Origin: Gallionellales bacterium GWA2_55_18
GTDB taxonomy: Bacteria; Pseudomonadota; Gammaproteobacteria; Burkholderiales; Gallionellaceae
NCBI GenBank assembly: GCA_001801055.1
Contig: MGWP01000047.1
Span: 1-39,715, forward strand
Direction of reading: 5' to 3'
DNA length: 39,715 nucleotides
This document shows positions 16,144-23,372 of this stretch, one piece after another. The notes under the pieces were generated by a model. The model saw only the letters and a program-made list of their open reading frames with translations, did no database searches and was not told the origin of the DNA. Numbering within the stretch: the stretch's first letter is position 1; each line of letters begins with the position of its first letter. The position numbers were made by a program, and so were the translations under genes.

Positions 16144-17697
16144 TTAGTGAACCCCTAAATTTTTCCCCGCCATCACTTCGGCTACGGTGTAGAACGACCC
16201 GAAGGCCGCGATTCTATCATTTTCACCCGCCGCGTTACAGGCATAACGCAACGCTTCGCCGACGTTATGGAAGGCTTGAATTTCCCCGCGCACGCCGCGC
16301 TGCCGCAACACTTGCGCCAGCTCATCGGCGCTCGCGCCACGCGGTGCGGCGATACCCGCCACCAGCCAGGTATCGATATGCGGATCGAGCGCCGCCGCCA
16401 CCCCCGCCATGTCCTTGTCCCCAAGCATCGCAAACACCGCCCAGGTATGCGGACAGGGCGGCAAGCTGGCGAGATTTTGCGCCAGCGAGCGCGCCGCATG
16501 GGGGTTGTGCGCCACATCCAAGATCAGCGCCGGTTTGCCCGGTATAACCTGAAAACGCCCTGCCAATCGCACCTCGACCAGCCCGCGCCGCACCGCCTCC
16601 ATACTCACCGGCAAGCGCTCCTTCAGCGCATCCAGCGCCGCCAACACCGCGCAGGCGTTGTTAAGCTGAAATGCGCCGCGCAACGCCGGGTACGGCAAGG
16701 AATTGCGCGCGCCGATTGTGCTGCGGTAGTTCCACTGCATCGACCCCTTCCCCCTCCCCTCCCCCGGAGGGAGAGGGGCTTCTAGTTCCCTCTCCCTCCG
16801 GGGGAGGGCTAAGGAGGGGGAGTGTGAGATGACAATAGTGCGTGATACATCGCCACTTCCCTCTCTGATGGAACTACTAGCCATCTGACTAGGCTGTCCA
16901 ACAACGACAGCCAAGTCATTGGTTACCTCACTCCCTCTCCCGCCTGCGGGAGAGGGAAGTTGAAACCCAAATTCCCGCCCGATCCGCCAAAGTTGTGCGC
17001 CAACTTTTTCGGCATGGTCAATAATCGCCTGCGGCACATCCGCATCCGCACAAATAGCCACCTTGCCGCTGCGGAATATCCCCGCCTTCTCGAAAGCGAT
17101 CTGCTCGCGCGTCTCGCCGAGGTAATCGGTGTGGTCGATATCCACATTGGTCACCACCGCGCAGTCGTTATCGAACGCGTTAACCGCATCCAGCCTGCCG
17201 CCCAGCCCGACTTCGAGAATCGCGACATCCACCTTGTGTTCGATGAAGCACTGCATCGCCGCCAGCGTGCCAAATTCAAAATAGGTCAGGGGAATATCAA
17301 CCGGTGCTGACGGTTGCCCCCTCCCCTTCAAGGGGAGGGTTGGGGTGGGGATGGGTATCTCGTCATTCGCGCCTTGCCCTTTGCGCGCCCGCTCGATTTT
17401 TTCAAAGGAAGCGCACAACTCCGCATCGCTCGCCTGCCGCTTGCCGATGCGCACGCGCTCGTTGTAATGCAGCAGATGCGGCGAGGTGTAGCAGCCGACC
17501 CGGTATCCGGCGGCGTGCAGCATGCTTTCCAGCATCGCGCACACCGAACCCTTGCCGTTGGTGCCGCCGACCGTGATGATGGGAAAATCAGGCTGTAGAT
17601 TCAACCGCTGCTTGACCTGCGCCACGCGCTCCAGGCCGAGCGCGATGGTCTTGGGATGCAGGGATTCGAGGTAGCTTAGCCAGTCGTGTAAATTCAT
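16144..17697 (-). CDS. folC: Dihydrofolate/folylpolyglutamate synthase FolC with two repeat-derived insertions
   Basis: FolC adds glycine-pteroate coupling glutamate and then further glutamates to folates. The ATP loop TVGGTNGKGS (residues about 42-51), TSPHL, EVGLGGRLDAVN, DHTDYLG and the C-terminal LILDVAHNPHAA are intact. The protein is 517 residues against about 420 in E. coli. The surplus is two blocks encoded by C-rich palindromic repeats: residues about 112-136 (PIPTPTLPLKGRG) and about 245-320 (QLPSPAGGRG to PLPPGEGRGKG). Both keep the frame. The start ATG at 17697 lies in the terminal inverted repeat of a MITE-like element; a longer start at 17733 lies wholly inside that element. No clear ribosome site is seen for either. 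The protein is probably functional but this is not certain. Confidence 0.9.
   Translation of the reverse strand: MNLHDWLSYLESLHPKTIALGLERVAQVKQRLNLQPDFPIITVGGTNGKGSVCAMLESMLHAAGYRVGCYTSPHLLHYNERVRIGKRQASDAELCASFEKIERARKGQGANDEIPIPTPTLPLKGRGQPSAPVDIPLTYFEFGTLAAMQCFIEHKVDVAILEVGLGGRLDAVNAFDNDCAVVTNVDIDHTDYLGETREQIAFEKAGIFRSGKVAICADADVPQAIIDHAEKVGAQLWRIGREFGFQLPSPAGGRGSEVTNDLAVVVGQPSQMASSSIREGSGDVSRTIVISHSPSLALPRRERELEAPLPPGEGRGKGSMQWNYRSTIGARNSLPYPALRGAFQLNNACAVLAALDALKERLPVSMEAVRRGLVEVRLAGRFQVIPGKPALILDVAHNPHAARSLAQNLASLPPCPHTWAVFAMLGDKDMAGVAAALDPHIDTWLVAGIAAPRGASADELAQVLRQRGVRGEIQAFHNVGEALRYACNAAGENDRIAAFGSFYTVAEVMAGKNLGVH
16738..16963. repeat. Composite C-rich repeat inside folC
   Basis: The block begins with a CCCCTCCCCTCCCCCGGAGG hairpin and its second half CCCTCTCCCTCCGGGGGAGG, runs through a spacer, includes the 50-bp palindromic element (16876-16925), and ends in a CCCTCTCCCGCCTGCGGGAG hairpin. 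The same arrangement occurs at 28420-28585 between leuB and leuD. Here it is about 226 bp and translates without stops as part of FolC. Confidence 0.8.
16876..16925 (+). repeat. 50-bp palindromic element, copy A (in folC)
   Basis: Begins ACTAGCCATCTGACTAGG and ends CCAAGTCATTGGTTA. The tip stem is GGCTGTC paired with GACAGCC around a 7-base loop. Read in the minus direction it encodes NDLAVVVGQPSQMASS within FolC. Other copies lie at 23311-23360, 26012-26061 and 28507-28556. Confidence 0.85.
17316..17356. repeat. Short C-rich palindrome inside folC
   Basis: CCCCCTCCCCTTCAAGGGGA and the following GGGTTGGGGTGGGG form a hairpin that is almost the same as the arms of the composite element at 28420-28585. 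It encodes PTPTLPLKGRG in FolC and keeps the frame. Confidence 0.75.
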
Positions 17698-17807
17698 TTT
17701 CCGGGCGAATCGCGGTGTCGCGTGCTCGCTCATTCCTCGCCTACTATCAAGGTATGTCTCATCATTCGCTGCGCGGCTCCTTGCGCTTCATCCCGGAAAA
17801 TGAATTT
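17690..17807 (+). mobile_element. 118-bp MITE-like element at the folC start
   Basis: Perfect 16-bp terminal inverted repeats AAATTCATTTTCCGGG (17690-17705 and 17792-17807). The minus strand inside carries GGGATGAAGCGCAAGGAG and CGACACCGCGATTCGCCC, also present in the element at 29239-29374, where the matching core has the same 118-bp length. No target duplication was recognised. The left end contains the folC start codon. It encodes no protein, so it would need a transposase in trans. Confidence 0.8.
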
Positions 17808-17829
17808 CCAAAGTCTCGTTGAACATCCG

Positions 17830-17854
17830 GCGCAATGCCCGTTGGTTATTGCGC
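17830..17854. terminator. Hairpin after the orphan gene
   Basis: GCGCAAT at 17830-17836 pairs with ATTGCGC at 17848-17854 around an 11-base loop, just beyond the stop of the gene at 17865-18431. No clear T run follows, so it may be a weak or Rho-assisted end. Confidence 0.4.
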
Positions 17855-17864
17855 TCTACGCTCG

Positions 17865-18431
17865 TCAGGATTCGATGACCTCATCCGGAATTTCAAACTC
17901 GGCAATGCTGTATCCTGTTATCTCAGCTAATTTCCATGCCTGAAAATGTGCCCATTTAGGTGTCCATGTGTCGGATTCAAAGGAAACGATGGCATAGCGA
18001 TCTTCATCAAAATAACCAATGACTTTTGAATAATGCTCCACCCAAACAATGTTGTTTATTTTGCCTGTCTGCTCAAGCTGCCGTTCACGATACTCCAATG
18101 CGAGCTTTATTGATTCCAAAGTAAAAACAGTTAAGTTTTTTGAGTCTTTTAATCGACGAATAAGATCATCCAGTTTCTTTGTTAGTCGAGACGATTTTAT
18201 ATATCTCTGTATAGCTGCCGAAAGTGTTAAATTATTTTGACTTAAGTAACTTTTTATCTGCTGCGCAATGTCTTCAGCAGCATTAGTAACGGATGTTCCT
18301 GGATCCTTCGCCATTTGTGAACAGATGACAACTAGCGGTTTATCGGCATCATCAAGAATACGTACATGACATCGAGATGGGGTATCCCAAAAACCACCAA
18401 AATTGTGAATAAATTCCTCTTTTATCGCCAC
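17865..18431 (-). CDS. Unknown protein inserted between accD and folC
   Basis: I do not recognise this 188-residue protein. It looks soluble: no signal or membrane segment. Notable segments are NFGGFWDTPSRCHVRIL near the N-terminus, a Lys/Leu-rich middle (RLTKKLDDLIRRLKDSKN), and an aromatic C-terminal half with WVEHYSKVIGYFDEDRYAIV and TPKWAHFQAWKLAE. I place the start at GTG 18431, with GGGAG five bases upstream; a TTG at 18449 is also open. Base composition is clearly more AT-rich than the neighbouring accD and folC, which are normally adjacent. Together with the MITE beside it this suggests acquired DNA. The gene keeps the direction of the operon and begins 24 bases after accD ends. Confidence 0.7.
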   Translation of the reverse strand: MAIKEEFIHNFGGFWDTPSRCHVRILDDADKPLVVICSQMAKDPGTSVTNAAEDIAQQIKSYLSQNNLTLSAAIQRYIKSSRLTKKLDDLIRRLKDSKNLTVFTLESIKLALEYRERQLEQTGKINNIVWVEHYSKVIGYFDEDRYAIVSFESDTWTPKWAHFQAWKLAEITGYSIAEFEIPDEVIES

Positions 18432-18455
18432 CGCTGCTCCCGAATTCAACTAAAC

Positions 18456-19337
18456 CTAAGCCGCTTCAATCTCCGCCACCGCCGATTGCTTGGTCAGCAA
18501 CGTGATCAGCGTCGTCAGTTGATTCTTCATCTCGCGCCGGTCGATGATCATGTCCACCGCGCCGTGTTCGAGCAGAAACTCCGCGCGCTGGAAGCCTTCC
18601 GGCAGGGTTTCGCGCACTGTTTGCTGGATCACGCGCGCACCGGCAAAACCGATCAGCGCGCCGGGTTCGGCGATCACCACGTCGCCCATGAAGGCGAAGC
18701 TGGCGGATACGCCGCCCATGGTCGGGTCGGTCAGCACCGAGATGAACGGCAGTTTTTCCTGGCTGAGTTGCGTCAAGGCGGCGCAGGTCTTCGCCATCTG
18801 CATCAACGACAGCAGGCCTTCCTGCATACGCGCGCCGCCGCTGGCGGCGAAGCAGATGAACGGACATTTTTGTTCCAGCGCAACTTGCACGCCACGCACA
18901 AAACGCTCGCCGACTACCGAGCCCATCGAACCGCCCATGAAGTTGAATTCAAATGCCGCGACAACCACCGGAACCGCATGGACACTGCCCTGCATCACCA
19001 CCAGCGCGTCTTCCTCTTCGGTGCTTTTCTTAGCTGCGACGAGGCGCTCCGAATACTTCCGGCTATCCTTGAATTTGAGGGTGTCGATCGGCAACACTTC
19101 CGCACCGATCTCGAAGCGCCCTTCGCCGTCGAGCAGCAGATCCAGACGGGTACGCGCGGTGATGCGGTGATGGTGATGGCACTTCGGGCAGACGCTCTGG
19201 TTCTTTTCCAGATCGGAGTGATACAACACCGCCTGGCAGGATGGGCACTTATGCCACAAACCTTCCGGCACATTTTTCTTGGCATCGCCGTCGCGGCGCT
19301 TGATCTTGGGCGGCAATAATTTCTGGAACCAGCTCAT
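18456..19337 (-). CDS. accD: Acetyl-CoA carboxylase carboxyltransferase subunit beta
   Basis: AccD with AccA transfers the carboxyl group from biotin to acetyl-CoA, the committed step of fatty acid synthesis. The 293-residue protein has the N-terminal zinc ribbon with Cys31, Cys34, Cys50 and Cys53, then the carboxyltransferase fold with [10 protein letters not shown] and [18 protein letters not shown] lies before the ATG. A palindromic repeat separates it from trpA. In most relatives folC follows directly; here an extra gene intervenes. Confidence 0.95.
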   Translation of the reverse strand: MSWFQKLLPPKIKRRDGDAKKNVPEGLWHKCPSCQAVLYHSDLEKNQSVCPKCHHHHRITARTRLDLLLDGEGRFEIGAEVLPIDTLKFKDSRKYSERLVAAKKSTEEEDALVVMQGSVHAVPVVVAAFEFNFMGGSMGSVVGERFVRGVQVALEQKCPFICFAASGGARMQEGLLSLMQMAKTCAALTQLSQEKLPFISVLTDPTMGGVSASFAFMGDVVIAEPGALIGFAGARVIQQTVRETLPEGFQRAEFLLEHGAVDMIIDRREMKNQLTTLITLLTKQSAVAEIEAA

Positions 19338-19370
19338 GGTGTTTCCTTTTCCTTGTCTGCTTATTCATTT

Positions 19371-19428
19371 CTGGGAGCGCGGGCATCTTGCCCGCTTTAA
19401 TTATGCGGGCAAGATGCCCGCGCTCCAG
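19371..19428. repeat. GGAGCGCGGGCATCTTGCCCGC palindrome between trpA and accD
   Basis: Arms at 19371-19395 and 19405-19428 are complementary over 24 bases with one bulged G and a 9-base AT loop. It could form a very stable hairpin between trpA and accD. On the minus strand no long T run follows, so it need not block the operon. Confidence 0.85.
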
Positions 19429-19444
19429 TCATTTCACAAAAACA

Positions 19445-20245
19445 TTAGGCCTGATCCACCGCCAGCCTTAGTTCTTTGACCAGTTTGCCCACATTGGCGA
19501 CTACATTCTGTTCGGTCGAGTTTTCGATCTCCTGCACGATGCGGCTGCCCACCACCACGCCGTCGCACAGCTTCGCCACCGCCAGTGCGGTGGCCGCATC
19601 GCGGATACCGAAGCCGACGCCAATGGGCAGGCTGATATGCTTGCGCAGTTGCGGAATTTTTTGTGCGATGGCATCCAAATCCAGATGCCCTGCGCCGGTT
19701 ACACCTTTAAGCGAGACATAATACACATAACCGCGCGCCAGTTTGGCGACCTGCTGGATGCGCGCATCATTGGTGGTCGGTGCCAGTAGAAAGATCGGAT
19801 CGATACCGTGGGCCTGCAGATGCTCGAACGCATCGTGGCTCTCTTCCGGCGGGAAATCCACGGTCAGCACGCCATCCACGCCGACTTCTGCGCAACGCCT
19901 AGCGAATGTTTCCCAGCCCATCGCTTCGATCGGGTTGCCGTAGCCCATCAGTACCACCGGTGTGGTCGCATCCTGTTTGCGGAACTCCGCCACCATTTCC
20001 AACACGCCGCGCAACGACATGCCGTGTTTGAGCGCGCGCTCGGAAGCGCGCTGGATAGTAGGGCCATCCGCCATCGGGTCGGAGAACGGCACGCCCAGTT
20101 CGAGCACATCCGCGCCTGCTTCCACCAGCGCATGCAGCAGCGGTACGGTGAGTTGCTGCGATGGATCGCCTGCGGTGATGAACGGGATCAGTGCCTTGCG
20201 TCGTTGTTGCTTGAGTTTGGCGAAAGTTACTTGAATACGGCTCAT
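19445..20245 (-). CDS. trpA: Tryptophan synthase alpha chain
   Basis: TrpA splits indole-3-glycerol phosphate and passes indole to TrpB. The 266-residue barrel protein has the catalytic Glu49 ([10 protein letters not shown]) and Asp60 (MADGP) at the family positions, and the phosphate site GVGFGIRD near the C-terminus. Its start overlaps the trpB stop by four bases. A standard subunit. Confidence 0.96.
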   Translation of the reverse strand: MSRIQVTFAKLKQQRRKALIPFITAGDPSQQLTVPLLHALVEAGADVLELGVPFSDPMADGPTIQRASERALKHGMSLRGVLEMVAEFRKQDATTPVVLMGYGNPIEAMGWETFARRCAEVGVDGVLTVDFPPEESHDAFEHLQAHGIDPIFLLAPTTNDARIQQVAKLARGYVYYVSLKGVTGAGHLDLDAIAQKIPQLRKHISLPIGVGFGIRDAATALAVAKLCDGVVVGSRIVQEIENSTEQNVVANVGKLVKELRLAVDQA

Positions 20246-21447
20246 AGCGTGATCCCCTTCAACTTCGCCACAGTATTCATATCCTTGTCACCGCGACCGG
20301 AAAGGTTCACCAGCAGTACTTTGTCTTTCGACATCGTCGGCGCGATCTTCATCGCATGCGCCAAAGCATGGCTGGATTCCAGCGCGGGGATAATGCCTTC
20401 AAAACGGCACAGCGCATCGAATGCGGCCAGCGCTTCATCGTCGTTGATCGCGACGTATTGCGCGCGCCCCATGTCTTTCAACAGGCAGTGTTCGGGGCCG
20501 ACGCCGGGGTAATCCAATCCGGCGGAGATGGAATGCGTCTCGATGATCTGACCGTTCTCATCCTGTATCAGATAGACCTTGTTGCCGTGCAACACGCCGA
20601 CCTTGGCATTCGCGGTGAGCGGTGCGGCATGTTTCCCGCTGGCGATACCGTGACCGCCCGCTTCCACGCCGATGATCTGTACGTTTTTTTCTTCGATGTA
20701 GGGATAGAACAGTCCAATCGCATTGGAGCCGCCGCCGACGCAGGCAATCACCGCATCCGGTTGCCGACCGATCATCTCCGGCATTTGCAGCTTGGCCTCG
20801 TTGCCGATCACGCATTGAAAATCGCGCACCATCATCGGGTAAGGATGCGGGCCCGCCGCGGTGCCGAAGATGTAAAAGGTGCTTTCGACGTTGGTGACCC
20901 AGTCGCGTATCGCTTCGTTGCACGCATCCTTGAGCGTTTTGGAACCGCTCTCAACAGGAACCACAGTCGCACCCAGCAATTTCATGCGGAACACGTTCGC
21001 TGCCTGACGCTGGATGTCTTCCGCGCCCATATACACCACACACTCCATGCCAAACCGCGCGGCCACCGTCGCGGTTGCCACGCCGTGCATACCCGCACCG
21101 GTCTCGGCGATGACGCGCTTCTTGCCCATGCGCTTGGCCAGCAAGGCCTGCCCGATGGCGTTGTTGATCTTGTGCGCGCCGGTGTGATTCAGGTCTTCGC
21201 GCTTCAGGTAGATTTGTGCGCCGCCCAAGTCGTCCGATAAACGCCTGGCGTGATAGACCGGGCTGGGGCGTCCGACATAGTGTTTCAATTCGTAGGCAAA
21301 CTCGGCTTTGAACTCGGGATCGTCGCGGTAGCGCAGATACTGGCGGCTCAGCTCCGCCACCGCCGGGATCAGTGTCTCGGCCATGTAGGTGCCGCCAAAG
21401 ATGCCGAAGTGGCCGGTGCTATCTGGATAGTTGTAAGTCAATGCCAT
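20242..21447 (-). CDS. trpB: Tryptophan synthase beta chain
   Basis: TrpB joins indole and serine to make tryptophan with pyridoxal phosphate. The 401-residue protein carries the Schiff-base Lys93 in [13 protein letters not shown] and the phosphate loop GGGSNAIG. It begins ten bases inside the end of trpF and overlaps trpA by four, so trpF-trpB-trpA are translated as a unit. No leader peptide or trp attenuator was seen nearby. Confidence 0.96.
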   Translation of the reverse strand: MALTYNYPDSTGHFGIFGGTYMAETLIPAVAELSRQYLRYRDDPEFKAEFAYELKHYVGRPSPVYHARRLSDDLGGAQIYLKREDLNHTGAHKINNAIGQALLAKRMGKKRVIAETGAGMHGVATATVAARFGMECVVYMGAEDIQRQAANVFRMKLLGATVVPVESGSKTLKDACNEAIRDWVTNVESTFYIFGTAAGPHPYPMMVRDFQCVIGNEAKLQMPEMIGRQPDAVIACVGGGSNAIGLFYPYIEEKNVQIIGVEAGGHGIASGKHAAPLTANAKVGVLHGNKVYLIQDENGQIIETHSISAGLDYPGVGPEHCLLKDMGRAQYVAINDDEALAAFDALCRFEGIIPALESSHALAHAMKIAPTMSKDKVLLVNLSGRGDKDMNTVAKLKGITL

Positions 21448-22148
21448 TCACCTAAATAAATACCGTTCGCCCTGAGCCTGTCGAAGGGCTTGAGTTGCGT
21501 AGCTGGTGGTTCGACAAGCTCACCACGAACGGTCATCAATTTTTTAACTTCTTTGATAAACGCGGCAATTTTCGCCGCATCCTTGATTCCTTTTGCCGCC
21601 TCTACGCCACTTGAAACATCCACCGCGTAAGGCCGTACATGTTTGATCGCCGCCGCGACATTTGCCGCATCCAGCCCGCCGGACAGAATCACCGGCAGCG
21701 GCAACTTTTCCGGAATCAATGTCCAGTCAAATGCGGTTCCAGTACCGCCCGGAATACCTTCCACATGCGCATCCAGCAGCAAGCCCTTGGCCGTCTGAAA
21801 ATCGGACGCGCATTGTAGCAAATCCACCCCCGCTTTGACGCGGATCGCCTTGAGATAGGGCTTGCCGAATTGCACGCAATACTCCGGGGTTTCGTCGCCA
21901 TGGAATTGCAGCACCTCCAGCGGCACAGCAGCCAAAACCTCGCGCACGAAAGCGGCATCGGCATTCACGAACAAGCCGACAGTAGTGACGAACGGCGGCA
22001 GCACGGCAACCAGTTGCGCGGCCTGCGCGATGCTCACATGGCGCGGGCTGCGCTCATAGAACACCAGCCCGACAGCATCCGTGCCGCTGTTGGCAGCTGC
22101 CAATGCATCTTCCGCGCGGGTGATACCGCAAATTTTTATTCGCGTCAC
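21438..22148 (-). CDS. trpF: Phosphoribosylanthranilate isomerase with repeat-derived C-terminal tail
   Basis: TrpF isomerises phosphoribosylanthranilate in tryptophan synthesis. The start is GTG at 22148, overlapping the truA stop as GTGA, with GGGAGAG upstream. It opens with KICGIT carrying the catalytic Cys7, and later has [14 protein letters not shown] and [10 protein letters not shown]. The barrel ends near residue 204. The last 32 or so residues (VRGELVEPP, then [10 protein letters not shown]) are a translated palindromic repeat and are not part of the family, giving 236 residues instead of about 205-210. The tail also covers the start of trpB. Confidence 0.92.
   Translation of the reverse strand: MTRIKICGITRAEDALAAANSGTDAVGLVFYERSPRHVSIAQAAQLVAVLPPFVTTVGLFVNADAAFVREVLAAVPLEVLQFHGDETPEYCVQFGKPYLKAIRVKAGVDLLQCASDFQTAKGLLLDAHVEGIPGGTGTAFDWTLIPEKLPLPVILSGGLDAANVAAAIKHVRPYAVDVSSGVEAAKGIKDAAKIAAFIKEVKKLMTVRGELVEPPATQLKPFDRLRANGIYLGEWH
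21463..21532. repeat. Complete REP-like palindrome in the end of trpF
   Basis: CCGTTCGCCCTGAGCCTGTC at the left and GACAAGCTCACCACGAACGG at the right are complementary with few mismatches around a variable centre. A degenerate half copy lies at 66-100. The repeat has replaced the natural trpF end and supplies its stop region. Confidence 0.88.
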
Positions 22149-22933
22149 AACAGCTCTCCCAATCCACTCTGGTTTTCCATTTGCGGCAATCCCCACTTGG
22201 CTTCGTATTGAATCCGGCGCAAGTATAAGCCATCCGGTGCAAAGGTCGGAGCGGCAAGACCACGTTCGCGGCTGGCCAATACTTCCGCAAGCCATTTCGG
22301 CAGGTATTTCCCCTTGCCCACATACACCAGACAACCGACGATATTGCGCACCATGTGGTGCAGGAACGCATCGGCGCTCACATCGAAAACCAGCATCTCG
22401 CCGTGCCTGCGGATATCCAGACGGTGCAGTTTTTTGACCGGCGATTTGGCCTGGCATTGCGCCGCGCGGAATGCGCTGAAGTCGTGCTCGCCCACCAGAC
22501 ATTGCGCGGCGGCCTGCATCGCCACGACATCCAGCGGCGCGTGAAACCAGCCCACTTTTCCCGCATGTATCGCGCTACGTGTAGTGCGGTTTACCAGCAG
22601 ATAACGGTAGCTGCGCCCATGTGCGGAAAAGCGCGCATGAAATTCGTCCGGCACCGGGTGCGCCCAGCGCACCGCGATGCTGTCCGGCAGCAACGCATTC
22701 GCGCCGCGCACCCACGCGGTCAGCGGGCGTTCAACCCGTGTATCGAAATGCACCACCTGCTCCAGCGCATGCACCCCGGTATCGGTGCGCCCCGCCGCAA
22801 TCACTGAAATTGGCTCACCGGCAATTTGGCTCAGGGCGCGTTGCAGCGCGTCCTGTACGGTATACCCATCCGCCTGGCTCTGCCAGCCGCAATACGGGCG
22901 ACCATCATATTCGAGGCCCAATGCTATCCTCAT
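22145..22933 (-). CDS. truA: tRNA pseudouridine(38-40) synthase TruA
   Basis: TruA converts uridines 38-40 of tRNA anticodon arms to pseudouridine. The 262-residue protein has the catalytic Asp51 in [10 protein letters not shown] and the C-terminal HHMVRNIVG segment. The start region is odd: a 14-bp unit is repeated so that two extra ATGs precede the true one, each opening a five-codon frame (MRIAP) whose stop overlaps the next ATG as ATGA. The G-rich ribosome site lies before the first of the three. It heads truA-trpF-trpB-trpA, as in many Betaproteobacteria. Confidence 0.94.
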   Translation of the reverse strand: MRIALGLEYDGRPYCGWQSQADGYTVQDALQRALSQIAGEPISVIAAGRTDTGVHALEQVVHFDTRVERPLTAWVRGANALLPDSIAVRWAHPVPDEFHARFSAHGRSYRYLLVNRTTRSAIHAGKVGWFHAPLDVVAMQAAAQCLVGEHDFSAFRAAQCQAKSPVKKLHRLDIRRHGEMLVFDVSADAFLHHMVRNIVGCLVYVGKGKYLPKWLAEVLASRERGLAAPTFAPDGLYLRRIQYEAKWGLPQMENQSGLGELL

Positions 22934-22964
22934 GGTGCTATTCTCATGGTGCTATTCTCATGGC
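22931..22964 (-). repeat. Tandem 14-bp repeat carrying triple start codons
   Basis: ATGAGAATAGCACC occurs twice, followed by ATGAGGATAGCA at the true truA start (ATGs at 22961, 22947 and 22933). Each upstream ATG gives a five-codon frame ending on the next ATG. Confidence 0.85.
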
Positions 22965-23283
22965 GCAATCCCCCACCAATAATGCATCACCAGCAACAAA
23001 ACGGCTCAATGGCAATTTCATTCTCCAGCTCTCTGTCTTTCCTGTCATCTGTTGCACCATGAGGCTACGCAAGGCATTCTGCCCGAATGGGGTTTCAACC
23101 TAAAAAAGCAGTTATCCACGAAAGTTACGAAAAATACGAAAAAATTCATGAATCTATATAATTTTCAACCACACCCATTGGGTGGTTCACCACATGATGG
23201 TAACCCATTGTTTTATTTCGTGCCTTTCGTGTTTTTCGTGGATGAATTGCCGTTTTTAGGTTCAATCCTTTCCTCAAAAAGAA
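22965..23283. other. Intergenic region between fimV and truA with inverted repeat
   Basis: About 320 bp without a supported gene. ATCCACGAAAGTTACGAAAA at 23114 and GTGTTTTTCGTGGAT ending at 23243 form a loose inverted repeat around an AT-rich centre; such ATCCACGAAA repeats are common between genes in environmental Proteobacteria. A long plus-strand frame here runs into the antisense of fimV and is not supported. The truA promoter is not obvious. Confidence 0.5.
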
Positions 23284-23311
23284 AACGGCGGCCCAATATT
23301 GAGCCGCCGTT
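23284..23311 (-). terminator. Intrinsic terminator of fimV
   Basis: AACGGCGGC and its complement GCCGCCGTT flank a short AT centre, and the minus strand continues with TTTTCTTTTT. It ends transcription about 60 bases after the fimV stop. The 50-bp palindromic element copy B abuts it directly on the fimV side. Confidence 0.85.
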
Positions 23312-23360
23312 AACCAATGACTTGGTTGGCGTGGTTTGCCAACTTAGTCAGATGGCTATA
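23311..23360 (-). repeat. 50-bp palindromic element, copy B (after fimV)
   Basis: On the minus strand it begins TATAGCCATCTGACTAAG and ends CCAAGTCATTGGTTA. The tip stem is GTTGGC paired with GCCAAC around a 7-base loop, different from the other copies but still paired. Confidence 0.82.
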
Positions 23361-23372
23361 CAAAGCATCAAA

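Noticed and set aside
16876-16925. 50-bp palindromic element as an integron attC site
   Set aside because: It lacks the RYYYAAC and GTTRRRY ends, and its copies do not flank single cassettes.
22934-23372. trp or other attenuator or riboswitch upstream of truA-trpF-trpB-trpA
   Set aside because: No run of Trp codons, no paired terminator and antiterminator; only repeats and the fimV terminator are seen.
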